Positions 59,784-64,000 of a DNA stretch of 64,000 bases are shown here, in pieces. Both the position numbers and the translations under genes were made by a program. Below the pieces are notes generated by a model. The model had not been told where the DNA came from and ran no database searches. It saw nothing but the letters and a program-made list of their open reading frames with translations. The first letter of the stretch is position 1. Each line of letters opens with the position of its first letter. The DNA comes from an uncultured Collinsella sp. (GTDB lineage Bacteria > Actinomycetota > Coriobacteriia > Coriobacteriales > Coriobacteriaceae): the NCBI GenBank assembly GCA_934668875.1, contig CAKUON010000006.1, forward strand, positions 92,924 to 156,923, in the 5' to 3' direction.

Positions 59784-60404
59784 TTATTCCGAGGCGTCCT
59801 CTGGCGCGGGATGTCGCTCCAGATAGTCGCCCAGCATCTTAAAGTCTTCCTCCAGCAGCTCCTGCCACGCCGGATTGCGCAGCGCTGCTGCCGGATGGAA
59901 CGTGGGCATTACCACAAAATGCCCCATCTGGTGGAACCTGCCGCGCAGCTTAGTAATGCCAATCTCGGTCTTTAGCACAAAGTGTGTCGCGGGGTTGCCG
60001 AGCGTCACAATAATATCGGGCCAGATGCTTCGAATCTGCTCACGCAAAAACGGCGAGCAAGCCAGCACTTCCTCGGGACGCGGATTGCGGTTTCCCGGCG
60101 GGCGGCACTTAAGCACGTTGGCAATGTAGACGTCTTCGCGTTTGAGCCCCGCCAGCGACAAAATGCCGTTGAGGTCCTCGCCTGCCGCCCCCACAAAGGG
60201 CTCGCCCTGCAAATCCTCATTGCGGCCCGGCGCCTCGCCAATAAACATCACGCGAGCGTGGGGGTTTCCCACGCCAAACACGATGTTATGGCGCGACTGG
60301 TAAAGCTGGCAAAGGTGACAATCGCCCAGAACGGCCTCGATCTCCTCGAGTGCGACCTCACGCGGCGCCTGATGGCTATGGCCGGGGATGTGCATGACGC
60401 CCAT
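59784..60404 (-). CDS. udg: Family-4-type uracil-DNA glycosylase (Fe-S)
   Basis: Removes uracil from DNA. The 206-residue protein has the four cysteines for the [4Fe-4S] cluster (C29, C32, C100, C116), motif A GEAPGRNEDLQGEPFVG and the active-site-2 motif HPAAALR. The arrangement matches family 4 enzymes. The ATG at 60404 has AGGAG six bases upstream and lies nine bases after the alr stop; an open frame to 60452 overlaps alr and is less likely. Sixth gene region of the acpS-tsaD operon. Confidence 0.93.
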   Translation of the reverse strand: MGVMHIPGHSHQAPREVALEEIEAVLGDCHLCQLYQSRHNIVFGVGNPHARVMFIGEAPGRNEDLQGEPFVGAAGEDLNGILSLAGLKREDVYIANVLKCRPPGNRNPRPEEVLACSPFLREQIRSIWPDIIVTLGNPATHFVLKTEIGITKLRGRFHQMGHFVVMPTFHPAAALRNPAWQELLEEDFKMLGDYLERHPAPEDASE

Positions 60405-60412
60405 AGCGACTC

Positions 60413-61558
60413 CTACACGTAGACCTTGTCGAGACGCATACCAAAGCCGCAACCGACCTCGTAGTTAATCGTGCCGCGTAGGCGCGCCATCTCGTCCATG
60501 GTAATCTCGGCATCTCCATCGCGGCCGACAATGATCATCTCGTCACCATACTCGGCCTCGGGAATCTCATGCGCCGGGTTGGACTGAATGGCGACCATAA
60601 ACTGGTCCATGCAGATATTGCCCACCTGACGCACACGCTCGCCGCGATACAGCACGTCCATACGATTGGAAAGCGTACGCGAAAGGCCATCGGCATAACC
60701 GATCGGCAGCGTGCAGATCTGAACGCGCGTACGCGGTACGCGGTAGGTAAAACCGTAGCCCACGCCCTCACCCATCGCAGGGTGTGCCACGCGCGTCACA
60801 CGCGCATGGACGCTCATAACGGGATCAAGCTGCATCACGCGGCCACTCAGCTCGCACGGCTGCATGCCATACAAGCCAACGCCGGCGCGGATCATATCAA
60901 AATGCATCGAGGGGTCGAGCATCGAGGACGGCGTGTTGGCGCAGTGCACGATACCGCACTCAAAACCCGCATCCTTAATGGCCTGAACGGCCTCGGTAAA
61001 GCGCTGACATTGCAGCTTGTAGTCCCAGCCCGAAGGTTCATCGGCCGTGGCGAAGTGCGTAAATACGCCGTCGCACTGAATACCGCGATGGAAATTTATA
61101 CCGCGGACAAAGTCGAGCACCTGCGTGTAGTGAACGCCGATACGATTCATGCCCGTCTCGATGGCGAGATGATACTTGCCCACTTTGCCCGCCGCGACGG
61201 CACATTCGCCATACGCAAGAGCAAAGTCAGACGTATAGACCGAGGGCATGATATCAAACTCGAGCAACGTCGGAATGGCCTCGATAGGCGGCTCGCTTAG
61301 GATGAGGATGGGTTTCGTAATCCCGCCCTGTCGGAGCTCAACACCCTCGTTAACCGTCGCCACGGCAAACATGTCGGCACCGGCCGAATACATGATCTTG
61401 GCGCACTCAACAGCTCCATGACCATAAGCATCGGCCTTGACCACGCAGCACAGGCGCTGACGTGGATTCAGTAAGTTCTTATAGGCCCTCGTGTTGCGAC
61501 GGAGCGCCCCGCGGTCGATCTCGACCCAGGACCAGCGCGTCAAATCGGCTTTATTCAT
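60413..61558 (-). CDS. alr: Alanine racemase
   Basis: Converts L- to D-alanine for peptidoglycan, with PLP on K41 (VVKADAYGHG). The 381-residue fold-type-III protein also has ETGMNRIGVH, the substrate-side tyrosine region GYGFTYRVPRTR and the C-terminal CMDQFMV segment carrying the active-site residues. The start ATG 61558 is two bases after the nnr stop. Operon position between nnr and udg is common in Actinomycetota and Firmicutes. Confidence 0.96.
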   Translation of the reverse strand: MNKADLTRWSWVEIDRGALRRNTRAYKNLLNPRQRLCCVVKADAYGHGAVECAKIMYSAGADMFAVATVNEGVELRQGGITKPILILSEPPIEAIPTLLEFDIMPSVYTSDFALAYGECAVAAGKVGKYHLAIETGMNRIGVHYTQVLDFVRGINFHRGIQCDGVFTHFATADEPSGWDYKLQCQRFTEAVQAIKDAGFECGIVHCANTPSSMLDPSMHFDMIRAGVGLYGMQPCELSGRVMQLDPVMSVHARVTRVAHPAMGEGVGYGFTYRVPRTRVQICTLPIGYADGLSRTLSNRMDVLYRGERVRQVGNICMDQFMVAIQSNPAHEIPEAEYGDEMIIVGRDGDAEITMDEMARLRGTINYEVGCGFGMRLDKVYV

Positions 61559-61560
61559 GA

Positions 61561-63177
61561 TTAGTCATCCGACCCTTCGTCCATGATTCCCAGATCTTCG
61601 AGCGCATCCTTTGCCGCCAGTTCCATGGCAGGACCGATCAAGTCGATAAGATCGGTCGCGATGACGCTCTTCTCACCATACTCCGTCGCCGCGGCAAAAC
61701 CGGCGTAGCTGTGAAGTGCGACGGCGTACGAATACAGCAACTCCCAACGATCCATCTCGTCGCGCATGGTGGCAAGCGTGCCGGCCAAAATACCCGCGAG
61801 AACATCACCCGAACCGGCAGTTGCCAGAGAAGCCGGACCCGAGAGCGGCAGCAGCACACGCTCAACGCCACAGATAGCCGTCGTCGGCCCCTTGGCAATG
61901 ACCACCAGATTGTCGGAGCCTGCAGCCCAGACAACCTTCTGCGCGGCCGCAATCGCGGTACCAAGGTCGTTCACCTCGTCACCGGCAACCAGACGCGAAA
62001 GCTCACGATAGTGCGGTGTCATAACCAACGGCTGCTCGCGACGATACATCTCGGGGTTACTATCAATACCGTCAATGGCAATCTTAGCAAGGCAGTTGAG
62101 CGCATCGGCGTCCAAAATAAGCGGCACATCAAGCTCGAGCAAGCCCGAAACCACCTGCATAGCGCCGGCAGACGTCGTCATACCGGGACCGCACAGTACG
62201 CAGCTGTACTTCTTTGCAATCTCGCACACCGTCATGCGCGCAGCGGCGCCAAAGGAGCCGCGGGAATCAGACGGAATAGCAAAGACGGGAATCGAAGGAA
62301 GTGCCATGCGAATAAGATTGGCGCAGGCGTCAGGAGCCGCGACTGCCACGTAACCAGCACCCGCGCGAGCTGCAGACTTGGCCGCCATAATGGCAGCACC
62401 AGGATATTGCGCAGATCCGGCGACAATAAGCACAGAGCCACGGGAATACTTATCGATATTCGTAGGTAGTGGAGCAAAGTAATCAACTAAGTCACCGGGC
62501 TCGACAATCTCGGCGGTGTGGTCGACATCATCGATGACCTCGTCAAGACGGTCGTAAAGATTGCCGCAGATCAAATCGCCAGCATACTCAGGGCCATCAG
62601 CGCTATACAGACCAATCTTGGGCGCAATCATCGTCACCGTATGTTCGGCACGAATGCAGTCGTCATCAACAACGCCCGTCTCGGCATTCAGGCCCGAGGG
62701 GACATCAATGGATACGACACAATCGGCGCATTCATTGACCGTAGGAATCCAGATGGAGAACGGCGCACGCAGATTCCCGTGGAACCCGGTACCAAAAATG
62801 GCATCGACAACAACATCGGCCTTATCGATCAAAACCTCGAGTTCGTCACGCGAGGGACCGACGCAAACGTGCACATCGCGACCGGCAGTTCGACGAGCAA
62901 CATGACGTGCCAGAGCAGCAGGAATCTCATCCGGCTCAACCGGAGAAACGATATCCACGTCCACACCCTTGTGGCTCAGGATATCGGCGGCAACCCAACC
63001 GTCGCCGCCATTATTACCAAAACCGACCAGAACGAGAACCCGATCGGGATTGAGCTTCAAGACCTCGTTGGCGGCAAACTCACCCGCCAGCTCCATAAGC
63101 TCGGCCTTCGAAGTCCCTTCGCGTTCGATGATATCCTCGAGACGAACGACTTCTTCGGTACTCAAAACCGGTTTCAT
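61561..63177 (-). CDS. nnr: Bifunctional NAD(P)H-hydrate epimerase/dehydratase
   Basis: Repairs damaged NAD(P)H hydrates. Residues 1 to about 215 are the NnrE epimerase (VGFGNNGGDGWVAAD, FGTGFHGNLR, DVPSGLNAETG). Residues about 225-538 are the ADP-dependent NnrD dehydratase of ribokinase-like fold (VAGSAQYPGAAIMAA, LDADALNCLA, the catalytic GSGDVLAGILAG). Total 538 residues, the normal fused length. AGGAG precedes the ATG at 63177, which touches the acpS stop. Confidence 0.95.
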   Translation of the reverse strand: MKPVLSTEEVVRLEDIIEREGTSKAELMELAGEFAANEVLKLNPDRVLVLVGFGNNGGDGWVAADILSHKGVDVDIVSPVEPDEIPAALARHVARRTAGRDVHVCVGPSRDELEVLIDKADVVVDAIFGTGFHGNLRAPFSIWIPTVNECADCVVSIDVPSGLNAETGVVDDDCIRAEHTVTMIAPKIGLYSADGPEYAGDLICGNLYDRLDEVIDDVDHTAEIVEPGDLVDYFAPLPTNIDKYSRGSVLIVAGSAQYPGAAIMAAKSAARAGAGYVAVAAPDACANLIRMALPSIPVFAIPSDSRGSFGAAARMTVCEIAKKYSCVLCGPGMTTSAGAMQVVSGLLELDVPLILDADALNCLAKIAIDGIDSNPEMYRREQPLVMTPHYRELSRLVAGDEVNDLGTAIAAAQKVVWAAGSDNLVVIAKGPTTAICGVERVLLPLSGPASLATAGSGDVLAGILAGTLATMRDEMDRWELLYSYAVALHSYAGFAAATEYGEKSVIATDLIDLIGPAMELAAKDALEDLGIMDEGSDD

Positions 63178-63717
63178 CTATGCTCCTAGCGTATCTTGCG
63201 AAGCATCGCCCAGATGCTCCGTCAATGCTGAATTCTGCAGCCGCTCAAGCTCATCTAAAACAGAGCGAGCCTCTTTAAATGTCTGCGCAACGCGTTTCTT
63301 GTTGCTCACTTTTTCTTCCTTAGGCTTAGGTCGAGCATCCTCGGTGATTGCAATGGCATTAGCGACAGCCAAGTCACCCGTAAGGGTAATAGAAAGAGCG
63401 ACCTCGACAACACCCAAATCCTGGGCGATTTCGAGAGCACGACCAGAAAGCAGAGCCTTCGGTTTGCCGAGTCTATCACGCGTTACCGAAACATCCTTGC
63501 GACCCACGCCTTGACTAAAACCCGTGCCGAGAGCTTTAAGTACCGCCTCGCGCGAAGCAAAGCGGCTGGCATAGTGAGCAGCGGGACGCGATGATGCATC
63601 ACAATACGCACGCTCTTCTTCGGTAAACACACGCCGAGCAAACGATGGCGTCTTTTCAAGAATTGATTTCATGCGGGAAATCTCGACGATATCAACGCCG
63701 ATACCAGCTTCAGCCAT
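63178..63717 (-). CDS. acpS: Holo-acyl-carrier-protein synthase with C-terminal extension
   Basis: AcpS attaches phosphopantetheine to acyl carrier protein. The catalytic domain is standard: GIGVDIVEISRM with the metal aspartate D9, FTEEERAYC, and ASREAVLKALGTGF with the metal glutamate near 58, then VALSITLTGDLAVANAIA. The protein is 179 residues instead of about 120-130; the extra 55 C-terminal residues are lysine/glutamate-rich and helical (KPKEEKVSNKKRV, SVLDELERLQNS). A perfect GGAGGTGA stands before the ATG at 63717. First gene of the operon running to tsaD. Confidence 0.93.
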   Translation of the reverse strand: MAEAGIGVDIVEISRMKSILEKTPSFARRVFTEEERAYCDASSRPAAHYASRFASREAVLKALGTGFSQGVGRKDVSVTRDRLGKPKALLSGRALEIAQDLGVVEVALSITLTGDLAVANAIAITEDARPKPKEEKVSNKKRVAQTFKEARSVLDELERLQNSALTEHLGDASQDTLGA

Positions 63718-63746
63718 GTTCACCTCCATATCGCACAGACTAAGTT

Positions 63747-63776
63747 ATTGTAGCCCGTTCACAGAAGAAGCGACAA
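63747..63776 (-). promoter_or_regulatory. Promoter of the acpS operon
   Basis: On the - strand TTGTCG (63776-63771) and TACAAT (63752-63747) are 18 bp apart, giving a start near 63740, about 23 bases before the acpS ATG. Confidence 0.65.
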
Positions 63777-63826
63777 ACGAGGGTTATAAAACACAGCTAC
63801 TATGTGAGACAAATTGCCCGAGATAC

Positions 63827-63856
63827 AAAAAAGGGGAGGCCGCGAGGCCTCCCCCT
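63827..63856 (-). terminator. Terminator of the rRNA operon
   Basis: On the - strand GGGGAGGCC-TCGC-GGCCTCCCC is followed by TTTTTTG. A short GACGGC-GCCGTC hairpin (63871-63887) lies between it and the 5S rRNA. Confidence 0.88.
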
Positions 63857-63891
63857 TCTTCAGTTTCGCTGACGGCTCGGTGCCGTCCACC

Positions 63892-64000
63892 GGTCAGCGG
63901 CGCCCTGGCCTCCCACGGGCTGACCCCGCAGTACTCTCGGCGCGATGGGGCTTAGCTTCCGGGTTCGGAACGGGACCGGGCGTGCCCCCCATGCTCTGGC
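63892..64000 (-). rRNA. rrf: 5S ribosomal RNA, 3' part (cut by window edge)
   Basis: The - strand shows the conserved 5S core: GGTCCCGTTCCGAACCCGGAAG, here cited by its CCGTTCCGAACCCGG segment, then AAGCCCCATCGCGCCGA and GTACTGCGGGGT, ending GCCGCTGAC. About the first ten nucleotides lie beyond the window. 23S and 16S genes should follow outside. Confidence 0.92.

Overview
The window is high-G+C bacterial DNA with a gene set typical of Actinomycetota, class Coriobacteriia, most likely a Collinsella or close relative. The grounds are overall recognition of the proteins: a fused hisZ-hisG in a compact histidine operon, a small RDAC-type protein between hisE and hisI, phosphoketolase, and a tsaB-rimI-tsaD fusion. 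No database comparison was possible. The right edge cuts a 5S rRNA gene and the left edge cuts a DUF2207-type gene.

Layout. 1-3 kb: truncated DUF2207 gene, glutamyl-Q tRNA(Asp) synthetase, a metallophosphoesterase and a small membrane protein. 3.1-6.5 kb: a lower-G+C island with a PLD-SF2 helicase-DUF3427 protein and a convergent Nudix hydrolase. 6.8-9.4 kb: DUF4342 protein plus a two-component system. 9.5-11.1 kb: VOC protein, lone PTS IIB, a membrane-anchored helical-repeat protein and tRNA-Leu. 11.4-17 kb: housekeeping genes (ppx/gppA, an FtsB/DivIC-like protein, eno, mazG, yfcE, a LarC C-terminal half). 17.1-26.4 kb: a PHP phosphatase facing the histidine operon hisZG-D-C-B-H-A-F-I-rdac-E. 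26.9-32 kb: AEC permease, phosphoketolase and a LacI-type regulator. 32.1-34.6 kb: murB and a secreted coiled-coil peptidase. 34.8-46 kb: a carbohydrate block of galE, malQ, glycogen phosphorylase, a complete sugar ABC transporter and its probable GntR regulator. 46.1-50.8 kb: a PTS IIC-IIB-HAD fusion, polyprenyl synthase, a peptidoglycan-binding-domain protein and tRNA-Gln. 51.8-56.1 kb: a JetD-like TOPRIM protein and CstA. 56.9-63.7 kb: the operon acpS-nnr-alr-udg-tsaE-tsaB/rimI/tsaD, then the rRNA operon terminator and 5S rRNA.

How the genes work together. The histidine operon encodes every step except histinol-phosphate dephosphorylation, which the adjacent PHP gene can supply. malQ, glgP, the ABC transporter and the GntR regulator share a palindromic TTGTTTAAACAA-like site and look like one maltodextrin regulon. 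The phosphoketolase promoter carries two identical-class LacI-family half-palindromes 21 bp apart.

The most unusual content is between the genes. Long inverted repeats occur again and again next to stop codons and tRNA genes. The best family has three complete copies (33187-33314, 56444-56603, 56747-56881). Each has a near-invariant core of about 70 nt enclosed by perfect 29, 45 or 33 bp inverted arms whose sequences are unrelated between copies. Other families show the same logic: GGGAC-loop hairpins with locus-specific stems, two 300-bp double-hairpin elements whose arms differ by compensating changes, and elements behind each tRNA whose arms resemble that tRNA's own 3' end. There is also an 80-bp tandem hairpin array with variable loops (40137-40376) and a candidate structured RNA whose long stem is complete only if the + strand is transcribed (about 51646-51820).
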